Below are positions 23,877 to 34,808 of a stretch of DNA of 64,000 bases, in pieces. Location: positions 1 to 64,000 of the forward strand of contig CAJQUW010001131.1 of assembly GCA_907163375.1 (NCBI GenBank), read 5' to 3'. Position 1 is the stretch's first letter; the number at the start of each line of letters is the position of its first letter. The notes beneath the pieces are model-generated. The model was not told where the DNA came from and did no database searches. It saw nothing but the letters and a program-made list of their open reading frames with translations. The stretch comes from Prostheceraeus crozeri (taxonomy: Eukaryota > Platyhelminthes > Polycladida > Euryleptidae). The translations under genes were made by a program, and so were the position numbers.

Positions 23877-26333
23877 ATGAAAAGTTATGGCGCCAAGCAA
23901 TTGTCAGCTGTCCAGGACACGAATCCACAACCACAAAGACGGCAAGATAATGCAGCGAAAGAATCGACCTTCAAAAGTGTTTTTCAAGGAATTGAACGTG
24001 AAATAGAAAATAAAGAGAACATTAATAAATTCGCCGCATCTGACCATCGCAGCAATCCGCAGTGTAATGAATCCGCCGCATCTGACCATCGCAGCAATCC
24101 GCAGTGCAGTGGATCCGCCGCATCTAACCATCGCAGCAATCCGCAGTTTAATGAATCCGCCGCATGTGACTATCGTGGCAATCCGCAGTGCAATGAATCC
24201 GCCGCATCTGACCATCGCAGCAATCCGCAGTGCAATGAATCCGCCGCATCTGACCATCGTGGCAATCCGCAGTGCAATGAATCCGCCGCATCTAACCATC
24301 GCAGAAATCCGCGGTTCAATGAATCCGCCGCATCTGACCACCGCAGCAATCCGCAGTGTAATGAACCCGTCGCATCTGATCATCGCAGCAATCCGCAGTT
24401 CAATGAATCCCCCGCATGTGACCATCGCAACAATCCGCAGTGCAATGAATCTGCCGCATCTGATATTAGAGGTGATGATTCTTTGTCACATGATCACAGT
24501 CAGCCTGATGCGACTATTTCGCCTCGTGTATCCAATTTCAGCATCGACGATGATCTTCCGCTAACAAGTAGCTCCTTGGATTATCTTGGATTATGTAGAA
24601 CAATGTGAAACTGTGAGGAAGAGCGTTACAAGAAAACGAAAAAAACCTGTACTCCGGAGGAGCTGCGTAATAACCATCCACTTCGACATAATACGTGCAA
24701 TCATAGCGATTATTCCTCTCGATCTATGATTTTCAAGTGGAAAGAGATCGAGTATTCAACACGCAATAGTATCCACGATCAATTCTGGGAGAAAAGTCAT
24801 AATGATCGCCGGCAATTTTTATTTGCAAACACGAAGTGTGTAGATAGAAATTCAAGACCGCGGATTCTTGCACCTACTCGTGACATAACAAAGCGATATT
24901 CTTATTTTATCAGTGAAAAACAAGTGTGTAAGCCCATGTTTTTAGGAACCCTTGGTTTTTCCAACGATTCTGCAATTGGATCCATATACAACAATTTGAA
25001 TCCTGCGACATTTTCAGAGAATATGGGAGCTCCACCAAGCAAACGTGGAAAGCATTTGCCGACAAATAAATTCTCAGAAGAATACAACAATTCCATATGT
25101 GAATTCATTAACTCATTTAACCCAACCGTGTCACATTATAAACTGCAGCATGCACCAAATCGCAGGTATCTCCCATCCCATCTATCCAAGAGTGAAATGT
25201 ACAAAATCTTCTGCGAATTTCAAGAAGAACGGAGTTTGAAAATTTGCTCTCGTTCACATTTCTAGAACATTTTTCGGAAACTGAACATCTCTTTTAGCAC
25301 ACCAACAGCTGATTTATGCGCAATTTGAATGAACATAAATTGAATGACCACGATTGTGATTCTGAAAATTGCGATTTCCGGGATGATAAAGACAACAGCC
25401 ATAAATCCCGTCAGCAAATGAAAGAAGATTCTGTGATGGCAGCTGAATCCAAAGGAGAAAAAGTGTGTGTCTCTGTTGATATGCAGAAAGTCATCCAAGT
25501 TCCCAAATTAGACATTGAGGACTTCTTCTTCAGTAGAAAATTAAACATCTTCAACGAAACATTTGCATCGATCAATAGCAATGGAATTTCGGTCTGTGTT
25601 CTGTGGCACGAAGGTGAATCAGGTAGAAAGGCGTCCAACGTTGCGACAGCATATATAGAATTCATCTTGCGTCATTGTCGTGATGCGAAGTTCATAATAT
25701 TCTACGCGGACAATTGCAATGCGCAAAATAAAAACAAATTTCTTTTTGAAGCAATCATTAGACTGGTTAATGACCCAAGGATCCATGCAGTAAGTGTTAC
25801 CTTGAAATATCTCGAGGTAGGTCATACATTCATGTCAGCGGATAGTCTTCATGGTAATACAACAAAGAAAATCAATGCGGTTTCTAACGTATATGATTTT
25901 GAAGACTTTACTGGTCTCGTAGAAAATTCACGATCCCGAATAAAGACAATATGTTTGACTCACGGAGACATGTTAGCTCCTTCAAATCCTGCTGTCTATC
26001 AAATATGCCAAAATTGTCAAATTACCGACAAGTAATGGCAAAACGTGGATCAACAAATTTGTTTGTGAAAGCTAACTATGATGATGAATTCAAAGAAGTC
26101 AAGATCTTGAAACAACTGGCGAAAAATTGCATTGCTCAGTGCATCCAAGAAAGTGTTAGTTAGTCCACTGAATGAAATTCCGAAGGAAACTGACGAAAGA
26201 GGAATCACACGTGAAAAATTTGACGACTTGATCAACCTGTCGGCTTCTATTCCAGTGCACCGCAGATAATTTTTCACGTCTCTGAAAATAAGTTCAAATG
26301 CTGATCTGACTGTGACTAGAGACATTGACTTCT
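23877..26333 (+). pseudogene. DUF7869-type (transposon-derived) protein gene, interrupted
   Basis: ATG at 23877. Visible in order: a charged N-terminus, ten 14-residue repeats, a basic and C/H-containing linker (TPEELRNNHPLRHNTC), the conserved block QVCKPMFLGTLGFS ... RGKH ... RRYLPSHLSKSEMYKIF (about 24905-25210), then VCVSVDMQKVIQVPK, VLWHEGESGRK, FYADNCNAQNKNK and GHTFMSADSLHG (25465-25855), and a tail with KRGSTNLFVKANYDDEF and RGITREKFDDL. D, DN and GHT...DS..H motifs are typical of the DUF7869 group, thought to be transposase-like; the function is unproven. An in-frame TGA at 24606 and at least two frame changes (about 25265-25316 and 26035-26170) interrupt it. Introns or sequencing error could explain some of these. 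Confidence 0.65.
24033..24452 (+). repeat. in-frame minisatellite, ten copies of 42 bp
   Basis: Units start every 42 bp from 24033 to 24411 with gccgcatctgaccatcgc. Each encodes AASDHRSNPQCNES or a close variant, keeping frame throughout, so the interrupted gene carries 140 residues of repeat. Copies differ mainly at third positions and at a few residues (C to F, S to G). All three forward frames and one reverse frame stay open through it, which creates misleading alternative frames. Confidence 0.95.
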
Positions 26334-26937
26334 AATCTTACATGTAGGCTGTGTTTGGTACGACGGTATAAACATATTTGCATACAGTTACTAATCAAAT
26401 ATGATATACAATAATTACAATTAAATATTTTGTTCTTGATTAGAGTAAAAGTATTGGAAGCCAATAATTTAATTGAACGTCATTTAGCATTGTGTTTTCT
26501 CAAGCCGAAGCAGAGATGTATAAATAGCACAAACTTTTGGGAATCAGAGTTATTTTAAACCGGCAATTGGAAACAATCTATTTCTACTTCTTTGATATAA
26601 TATATGAATGCTATATTATTGTAACTACACCTTCTTGATATAAAAAATAACTGGCCTAAATGAGTGACGTGCGAAATGCACAATTCACGTCAAAAGAAGT
26701 ATTATTCATTGCGAGACCACAAAATCAAATGCTGAGTAGGCTATTCTAAAAAATCTTCAAATACTGTACATGCCTAAGAATTCTTCATAGCTCGTGTGAA
26801 TATGTCGATTCTACTCATGCTATTCATCGATGGGCTATAGGAATATTCATATGCATATTGAAAAACATGAGGATTCCAATTAAATTTCATTCACCAAAAC
26901 TTGAAATAGCCGAAATGGTGTGCCTTGCCTCACAATC

Positions 26938-27022
26938 AAAGCACACGATTTTGCTTTAACAGACAACCAAACTACACGGCTTTGCCTTGACAGATAATCA
27001 AACTACACGGTTTTTCCTTTTC
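26938..27022. repeat. short tandem repeat of about 31 bp, three imperfect copies
   Basis: Imperfect copies of actacacggctttgccttga followed by cagataatcaa lie side by side, with a further lone copy at about 27243-27268 inside the next open region. No role is evident. Confidence 0.65.
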
Positions 27023-27279
27023 AAGCACTCCTAAATTTTCTAAATCTGTTAAGGATAAACAGTGTACAAGTAATTATGTCATCTATTTGCCACATTTTGA
27101 AATTTGAACGTAATGACATGGTCTGCCTTTGTATTATGAACGTGAGTGCTATGAATTTAAGGAAATTGCAGCATTTAATCAACATATATACTCGTATAAA
27201 CAAGAATTCACAATTCTGCTTCTACTGAAAATTGATGCTTTTCAAACTACACGGTTGTGCCTTAACACGGCCGCAAATA

Positions 27280-28055
27280 AGTTTGAGATGCCAAATCAAA
27301 GAATCATGGCAATGAAGATGGACATTCTGAATAAGATGGATATATTGACTGCTACTGTAGCTCAAATTAATTGTTTTAAATGCTTTTCACTGGCAATGGA
27401 AAGGAAAAGGTGCTGAAATTAATGACGTTTAAGATGAGATTAAAACTCAGTTGACAAAATTATCCCATGAAGTGTCTAAAACATCGCGTCCAAAAATTGA
27501 TTGGGACAAGAAACTGAATCAGCGTAATTTTTCATTTTACGAGACTTATAGAAATCGAGCCATTGCTGATATTTATGAAGCTGCACTAAATGAAACAACA
27601 CCTGAAATACTAAGAAAATTGTTCAAAAACCCAGTGCCACAACGAAGTGTAGAAGAAAAGGAGCTTAAGAAAGAATTATCTATAAAGGAAAGTGAGCACG
27701 AGATTAAACGATTAAGACTTACAGCAGAGATAAAACCGCAATTGATAAGGAAATGGGAGAATATCTAAGTCAGTGCTACGATACAGAAGAAGCGAAATCT
27801 CAAATAAGAACATGGAAAGAGCTTAGCGAGAGAGAAGAAGCAAATAGCCGTATGATTTCGGAAAGCAAAAGTGATTTTTTCTCATCGGACAAGCATCTTC
27901 TGCCGATAAACAGCAGATATAAGTCCATGCCTCATAACTTTAATCAACCAAATCAGATTTCAAATGCGGGATTTGTCTGGTCAAAATGCTAACTGCAACA
28001 ACTGCCAAAGGAAACATGCATGTACTGCATATAATAGGCGAAATTGAAATTCAAA
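27280..28055 (+). other. unrecognised coiled-coil-like coding region, possibly a retroelement fossil
   Basis: Two open frames (27451-27768 and 27753-27992) encode charged, helix-prone sequence such as EEKELKKELSIKESEHEIKR, and a third stretch near 28000 reads CNNCQRKHAC. The general style (a basic W-x-K-K-x-N-Q-x-x-F block, long acidic helices, then a C/H-rich end) recalls nucleic-acid-binding proteins of tyrosine-recombinase retroelements. That is a weak impression and no polymerase is nearby. It is treated here as a broken fossil of uncertain family. Confidence 0.3.
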
Positions 28056-29630
28056 CAACACTTTCTGTAGTGACCTGAAAGCTAATTTTACCAACTTCAA
28101 AAGAAACAAAAGTAACATAAGCAATCAAAATCTATTTCAAGGAACAAACACACGAACGAATACATGCAATTGGAGTTGGTAGAGATACTACCAAGATGTT
28201 AAGAGACTACCAACATTACGCCTACAATTTGTATCACGGAGCTGTGCGCAACAAAGGAATTTGACATTATTTAGACTTTGATTTGCCATGTCAAACTTAT
28301 TTAACACTTATAGTGTGATATCATAGTTTCCAAGTATGGCTTAATTACTATGCTTACATATACTCATTGACAAAATTTTGAAACATTTACTTCTTTAACT
28401 TCTTTCTTTTTGACTGGTATATATACAGTACATGTATGTATGATACCTTGATAATTTAGTCACAATCTCCACCAAGTCGCTAGCACAGAAAAACAACGCA
28501 TGTAGCAGATTCAACTTTAATAGCGCGTGTGCCCCCCTCTAGCTCCAATACATTCAGCAATCCGAGATGGCATGGATTCACAAAGTTTCTGAATGAATGA
28601 TGTTTCAAGGAGAAGCCATTGCTCTGTCAGTCTTTTAGAGAGAATCTTCAGGGACACCGGTGGAAGTGAATAGCGGTCTCTCACTCGCCGCCCAAGCTCG
28701 TCCCAGACTTGTTCAATGGGTGACAAGTCAGGTGAGCGTGCAGACCAGTCAAGGGTTTGAATGTTCAATCTCCTAACAGTGGCAATGACAGCCGAGGAGC
28801 GATGTGGTCTTGCGTTGTCGTTTTGGAAGACGAGATCCTCCACCATGACCACTGGGGCAACAACAGGAAGCACAATTGCATTGAGATACCTCTCTCCAGT
28901 CAACGTGCCTTTGATGATGACTGCTGTCGTTCGTCCGCCATGTCAAATGCCACCCCACAGCATAACACTTCCACCACCATATCTGTCGTGTTCTTTAATA
29001 CAGCATGGGGCAAAGCGTTCACCGGGAAGACGATGCACTCTGACACGACCGTCATTGAAATCCAGAGTGAATCTCGATTCATCGGTCCACAAGACTTTCT
29101 GCCAGTGATGGTCATTCCATGAGCGATGGGCATCACGCCAGGCAACTCGTCTTCTGCGGTGCTCAAAACTCAATGGAATTAGGAAGCTGGTCGTCGCGAT
29201 TGAATTCCAGCTTCTCGCAATCTTCGGTAAGCCGTTCGAACTCTACAGTCTATATTTGAGGCACTCTTCCAGTGTACGACTAGCTTTGGGACTGACACAA
29301 ATCTATTCCTCTTTGCAGCTAAAACTAGACGTGCGTCTATCCTTCCTGCAGACTTTCTTGGTCGACCAGATCCCTTCTTCTTTTTAACATCTCCTTCTGC
29401 TTTCCATCGACACCACCATCTCCAAACAACGACTCTCGATAGCTGCAGCTCTTCGGCAACACTCGCACGACTTCTACCACAACGAATCATTCCAATAGCC
29501 ATACCTCTGGTAAACTGATCGTGTACCATTTTATTTTACAAAAGCTGGATTTCAGTTCACGTCTACGTTCAATTTGTAAAAGCAATTGTGACAGTTGTAT
29601 CGATATCAAAATTTGAAATTTGACCACCAT

Positions 29631-30008
29631 TAGTTATTTACGCAACTAGTGCAAAATATCCATCTTTATTGCTTTCTTCGAGGTCAACATATCTATGCAC
29701 GAGCCCAAAGGGCGAGGGCATAGAATGTTGATCGAGGAGAAAGCAAAAGATGGATATTTTGCACTAGTTGTGTAGGTAATTTTATTTTTCACCGATATCA
29801 TGACCATTATGACTAATCTAATTCTATGGTGTTTGATAAGTTACAATAATAAGCGGGTTTTATATAATTCAATCGCATATATCTATATAGAAATCTATAA
29901 TTCAACCAGTGCAATAATGAAAATATTACTGCACGCCCGTGCAGTAATCTGCTTTACAGGCAAAATAAAGTGACAGGATATCTACATTATACGCACGGTG
30001 AAAAATAA
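29631..30008. mobile_element. insertion within Tc1 copy 1 (foldback plus a second small element)
   Basis: Copy 2 at 54.6 kb is continuous at this place (agatct|atggtggtc in its orientation), which acts as an empty-site control. The insert holds a near-perfect foldback (29641-29774) and a second unit bounded by ttttatttttcaccg (29790-29804) and its complement cggtgaaaaataaa (about 29996-30009). The second unit contains the perfect palindrome attactgcacgc/ccgtgcagtaat region at 29930-29953. Confidence 0.8.
29641..29774. repeat. near-perfect foldback, about 65-bp arms
   Basis: From cgcaactagtgcaaaatatc to gatattttgcactagttgtg the sequence folds on itself around gcccaaagggc at about 29703-29713. 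Only a few mismatches or bulges occur. Its centre (gagcccaaagggcgaggg) resembles that of the foldback at 17467-17606. Confidence 0.9.
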
Positions 30009-30142
30009 AGATCTTTCTCCATTCTCTAAAGTGTTGAATGGTAATACATAGAAAGCGAGATATTGCATCATACCTGAGAAAAAAATGAAACAAAGTTCTA
30101 TTCAAGCCAATGATAGTTTGTTTCATTATGTCAATGAGTGTA

Positions 30143-30564
30143 TATGCTATATATATATGTTATCATTTATACTTACTTATATACCTCGATTGGACTTCTT
30201 TGCTCTTTACCTGCTGCACCATAAGCAATTTTGAGATACGAAAAAAGATTTATTTACATTCAAGGGTTTATTCCATTTGTAAATGCATTGCATTATTAGG
30301 CTACATAGCGAAAGAGAACAAAATAATAAAACAGTCGATATTGAAGAGTAACTTGATACATTTATGTCTTGAAATGAACTGATAACCGCCGATAATGAGT
30401 CATTACAAATCCGGAAGATCAAATATTTGCAGAAGCTTTGTGGATAAATCCTGACCTCTGCCATTGAAGTTTTCTTGTTGTCTGTCAAAGTGCATCGATA
30501 TAAAATGGCATGATTTCAGATATTTTCCAAAAGAAAAAGGAACATCAAAATCAATATAAGATCT
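30143..30564. other. 3' flank of the calcyphosin-2-like gene
   Basis: This lies between the Tc1 element and the stop codon at 30565 and should hold the 3' untranslated region and polyadenylation site of the minus-strand gene. Several aataaa-like words occur on the minus strand, but none can be chosen with confidence. Confidence 0.35.
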
Positions 30565-30731
30565 TCATAAATTCCATGTATTCAGTATCTCTGTCAAAAA
30601 GTCTTCATCATTTGGGAGTTCTATACTCACTCCTTCGTAGAATATTTCGAACTCGGGATATGTGATGACGTCTTTCGTTGCCACGAAATCAAAGGCGTCG
30701 AGGAATTCAGCCAATTTCTTTGGGTTATGCC
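30565..30731 (-). CDS. CAPS2: calcyphosin-2-like gene, last coding exon
   Basis: The acceptor is ...atttaacag then GGCATAACC; the exon ends at a TGA (30565-30567). It encodes HNPKKLAEFLDAFDF, then VITYPEFEIFYEGVSIELPN and DEDFLTEILNTWNL. The string EFE-YYEG-S then DEDF--IL---W is characteristic of the calcyphosin-2 C-terminus (an EF-hand protein). Phase: the previous exon gives one base and this exon two, so the join reads SGHNP. The acidic ligands of the final EF-hand loop are largely missing, so calcium binding here is doubtful. Confidence 0.85.
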
Positions 30732-33718
30732 CTGTTAAATACAAGAAAACAAAACCGAATTTCAGTGGAAAAACAATGCACTTTTTTGGGTTTGGGAAGA
30801 ACCAAGGAGATTTGATGTAACAGATAATTTTAGGCGATATGTTTCATCCAATGCATACTCTTATACTCGTATAGGTCATTTTAATATGTACATTATACAT
30901 AGCTCATGTCTGTAGTGGTAGGTCTAGAACAGTGGTCGGATTCTTAAATTTTGAAAAATTCGTGCATCATTTCTGCGGATGTCAATAATGCATTTTTCAA
31001 TCATTTTCACCCTACCCATCTGAATTAAATACTCTCATGTACATACATACATGTATATGTTAATTTCAGAGGTAAAATCTTAGAATGAACAATGTGATCC
31101 ATTTTTGGGATTTCCCTTTGTATGGCTGGACTAAGAATGTAGTCATCCCTCATCTCTAACACTGGTGTATTCTGGATGTCATCCATTAACTGACCACATA
31201 GACGTTATCCAGATAAACATCTCGACACAACAGATCGAAACCTGCACTGTTTCTGAAAATAATTTTGATTATTCACTCAACCAATGCAGAAAAAGTTGCA
31301 TATAATTCCACGAGGTATCAAATGCACGAGCACGTAGGATGAATGCTTTTGTCGCCATTTAGGTGCATGTGGGCCTAACCATTTCAATGGAAAAGTATTC
31401 ACATCCAGAGCAGTCGTGCTGCGATCTTCATTGCATGTTGAAAGACATAGCGATTTCACCATTCTACTCATGGTATAAAAGGAATGTATGCGAATGCCCA
31501 AAAATGTAGGAATTAAAACGAACATCTGTTCTTGTTTTTAAATTATCTATAAACAGATCCCTCGCCATGTATGTTCTTTATTCGGATACTCGTTCATGCC
31601 CAGAAAAAACGGGTATTCAACGTCACAAATTTCACGGACTTTTTAGGCACCATAGCTGTTAAAATTTGTACATTTCTATGTGCTATCGTTGCATCACGTC
31701 TATATTAGTACGGTGAGGCTTAGAAAATATTCCATGCGACAAAACAATATATTGTTCAACAATATTTCGCGTGAACATAGTGATCAATTAATGTTACTGC
31801 ACATATTGACTAGATTACCAGAATAGGTACAAATTACAGTATCTGATGCTTAATTCTTTATCTCCAGGTTTTGCTCCAAATCCGATATTTTTTGGTTTGT
31901 TTTCTTGGCAGCTTGTACATCTGTAAATCAGTTGTACATCTCCTCATCACGGAGTCTATCAATGTACAATGCATGAGCATTCAAACAGCTCTTTCAGAGG
32001 ACTTGTAAAAGGAATGCTTCTCGCAGTCCAGTTGTTTGTCATCCATAATTCCATGCCAGCAAATATGAGTTCTATTGATGTGATTTTAGATACTGTAACC
32101 CAGTTTGCGACTTCCCTCTGGCAAAAATAGGAATTTCACTGGGTAAGAATTTGTACATTCTCATGCATAAAATTCGTACATTCGTGCATACTTCCTAAAA
32201 TTCGTGCAATGCACGAATTCGTGCATGAATCTAGCCACTGGTCTAGAACTGGAGCTCGCTTGCGGCTGATCGTTGTCAATATGCAACAAGCTCTAACATA
32301 TAATTGGAAGGAAAGGGATTGAGCAGAATAGTTGTAGTTTGATGGCATGTCAACTCTCAACTCATATCTGCATATTTGACAAACAATAAAATAGCGATCT
32401 GCATATTCTATCATTAATGCTCCGGAATCTCAAGTAGTTTTGTCCTCTTTGGGACACTATATAATACCGACAGACACTATCGAATATATACCGATGTAAA
32501 TGCATCGATGTAAGTTTAATCAACATAAACACGTTCAAGTTATTCATCGTCAGATTCAACTTCTCCTTCATATACATGTAGATCATTGTCGGGATCAAAA
32601 CTCGTCGCCTTTGTCATCTCTTCACTGTGTGTGGCAAAGTGGTATGTGGCAAGGTAATTTCACATTTGGCAATCAAATTATTGTAATAACTTGATATCGA
32701 AAACAGATATGCTCATCACGGTTAGTTACAGGTTTTCCACATCTTCAGCAACATCATGGTGGCTTGTCAAAAAGTCATTTTATGGATGCTGATTTACTGA
32801 TGACACAGATGAAGTAATCAATAACTTTTACATAGTCCATATCAGGCACATAAATTATATCGAACAATTATAACTCGAACTAAAGAAAATTCCGTTTGAT
32901 ATATTTGAAACCAAAAGAAGACAGATTTTCAGGATTTTTTATATTTACTTCCATTGAATGCCTGCTTAAGGAGAAACATAACTTGCAATACTTTACTTTA
33001 GATTTACATTAAATTCTTTAACTTTATATAAACTTGGAGGAGTGTATTTAAACTAGCAAAGCTCAGCATTTGCGGTAGCCGATGTTTATCGATGAAATTG
33101 ACAGTTAAGAGCAAGCGTCGATGACGAAATAGAATGTGCGGAGAGTCTTGATGGTGAACCGAGCAGCTCTCGCTAACGAAATTGAATGTAAATGTAATGA
33201 AATAGAACACAAAAAGGTAGTTCCGCTGAACATTTGGCACAATTAATTCTTATTTGAGGAAAATATAAAAATCAAGGGATGCATCACTTGCATTAATAAT
33301 CGATAATAAGCAGTTCATCGGTCTGATGTTAAAGCTTTAAACAGAGACAGAAGGAATGTTGGTGATGGTAACAATAGATTGTTACACTGCAGTCAAGGAA
33401 AATGCAATTTTAAGCAGATATATCGTCCCCCACGAGACTGGAAATAACTGCAATTGTCAGAACTATCACATACATATATTACATAACGTATGTTACATAT
33501 GTATGTATAATATATATGCTAATACGTGTATATGGTATGTAGTTCAAAAATTTCTTACTTCTCTCATTTTCTCTCATCATTGACTAATATTTAACAAAAT
33601 CAAAATCGGATTTTTAAATTCATACGTGCTTCCGTTCACCCGATGATAAAAAATATGATTATAGATTATGAAAATGTTGTTAAAGATTATAGAAAATCTT
33701 TAATTATGATTATTTATG

Positions 33719-33720
<2 letters not shown>
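30732..33720. other. intron of the calcyphosin-2-like gene (left part)
   Basis: No further exon was recognised. A perfect palindrome aattcgtgcaatgcacgaatt at about 32201-32221 lies in a cluster of cgtgcat words (32150-32240). No element end is clear. Confidence 0.4.

Positions 33721-33722
<2 letters not shown>

Positions 33723-33808
<86 letters not shown>
33723..33808. repeat. (AT)n microsatellite, about 86 bp
   Basis: A pure AT alternation that abuts the 3' end of a minus-strand Penelope-like element. It produces spurious open frames of alternating tyrosine and isoleucine. Confidence 0.98.
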
Positions 33809-33809
<1 letters not shown>

Positions 33810-33811
<2 letters not shown>

Positions 33812-34806
33812 CGCAAAGTGTGCCCAGGCTTCTCATATTTAAAAGAAGGAACAAATGCTTTGACCGGACATGTTTCAATCTTCTTCCAAGATCATCTTCA
33901 GCGGAAAAGTTACAATTACAGACAAATCTTTCTTAAATACGTAGTCACATTGAAAACTGTTCATTATGGAAGGCACGCAATAGCATAGAAATCTTAAGTC
34001 AGACAGATAAAATAAAATAAAATAAAAACACGAAGTTTCAACCTACTCAAATAATTTAGAAGATAGATATTGTGTACAATTCGTAAAATAAGTTACAGAT
34101 TTAAAGAAAGAGTGTATGATCCGTTCTTTTCATTAGCGAGACTTTCATTACTTTTTATGAATATCGACTCCAGAATAAATGGTTGCTTGCATTTACCAAT
34201 AATGGAAAAATTTTCTTTTTTAGGACGATGAGGGTGAGTAGAGATTTCAGTAGGTGAAGGATAACCCTTCATGTGTTCCTTCATCCGAGTGTCGAGGTGG
34301 CGTTTCGTGGCGCCGACGTACCGCATTTCGCAACGGTCACAAGCGTATTGATATACGATAGATGATATTAGATCACTCGGAATTTTATCTTTATTCGGAA
34401 ATTGATTTAACAGTTTACAGACTTTGTAAACTGGCCTAACTTCTAAATTCGGAGGAAGCAACTCATTCAGAGAGCGAATTTTGTTTTTCAAATCATCTTG
34501 AGCTTGGCTAATGAAAGGAACAGACCACACTACTCTTCTCACTTGCGCCCGCTCATTCTCAGCTTGAGAATCATTCACAGTTGAAGCCCTGCACTCAATA
34601 TTCCTTTCAACCTTTTCTTTGATACGGCTGATGGTTTTACTGTCAAAACCATTTTTAATAAAGATTCTTAACATGAGAAATTCGTATACGTCTAAATTAG
34701 CCCAATGGCTTGATTCGGTTTTGATTTGATTCCTAATTCCTGATTTGATTGATAAACGATTTCCAACTGAATTCATACTTGCCAGTACAGAACTGATATT
34801 TTTCAA
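33810..34806 (-). mobile_element. Penelope-like element, 5'-truncated, with GIY-YIG domain and hammerhead
   Basis: The minus-strand frame 34806-34093 (237 codons) has the RT-to-nuclease linker (NLDVYEFLMLRIFIKNGF, NELLPPNLEVRPVYK) and a GIY-YIG nuclease start: SSIVYQYACDRCEMRYVGAT, then RMKEHMKGYPSP. The catalytic YxDD region is missing because the copy is truncated at 34806. The 3' untranslated tail to 33810 holds a hammerhead with a consensus core. This is a different lineage from the 19.5-kb element. It meets a plus-strand Penelope fragment head to head at about 34807. Confidence 0.85.
33864..33904 (-). ncRNA. hammerhead ribozyme with consensus core
   Basis: Minus strand: CCG (stem I), CUGAAGA (core CUGANGA), stem II AUCUU/AAGAU with loop GGAAG, GAAA, minimal stem III C-AU-G, UC at the cleavage position, CGG closing stem I. 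All invariant core bases are present. The one- or two-pair stem III is the form reported for Penelope-like elements. It lies just 3' of the GIY-YIG frame of its element, as expected. Confidence 0.75.
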
Positions 34807-34808
34807 AA

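Larger units (their letters stand above)
28361..30140 (-). mobile_element. Tc1-type transposon, copy 1, carrying a 378-bp insertion
   Basis: The ends tactcattgaca... (28361) and ...tgtcaatgagtg (to 30140) are inverted repeats flanked by TA. The minus strand encodes a Tc1 transposase in three pieces: HTH region (29529-29179, RMAIGMIRCGRS... type), middle (WQKVLWTDESRF, 29173-28943) and C-terminal (LVFQNDNARPH ... SPDLSPIEQVWDELG, 28903-28517). The second aspartate and the glutamate are separated by 34 residues, the Tc1 DD34E spacing. A frame change near 29176 and a TGA after MLWGGI break the gene. Compared with copy 2, 29631-30008 is extra sequence between the right end and the ATG. Confidence 0.95.

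Noticed and set aside
23904-24564. Minus-strand and second plus-strand frames (173 and 165 codons) across the 42-bp repeats
   Set aside because: Because the unit length is a multiple of three, several frames stay open. Only the frame leading into the conserved DUF7869-type blocks makes protein sense.
28757-29122. Plus-strand frames of 115-121 codons antisense to Tc1 copy 1 (and their mirror at 55137-55487)
   Set aside because: They are antisense shadows of the transposase C-terminal region and recur in both copies only because the elements are homologous.
33643-33988. Reading frames of alternating tyrosine and isoleucine
   Set aside because: They are translations of the (AT)n microsatellite.
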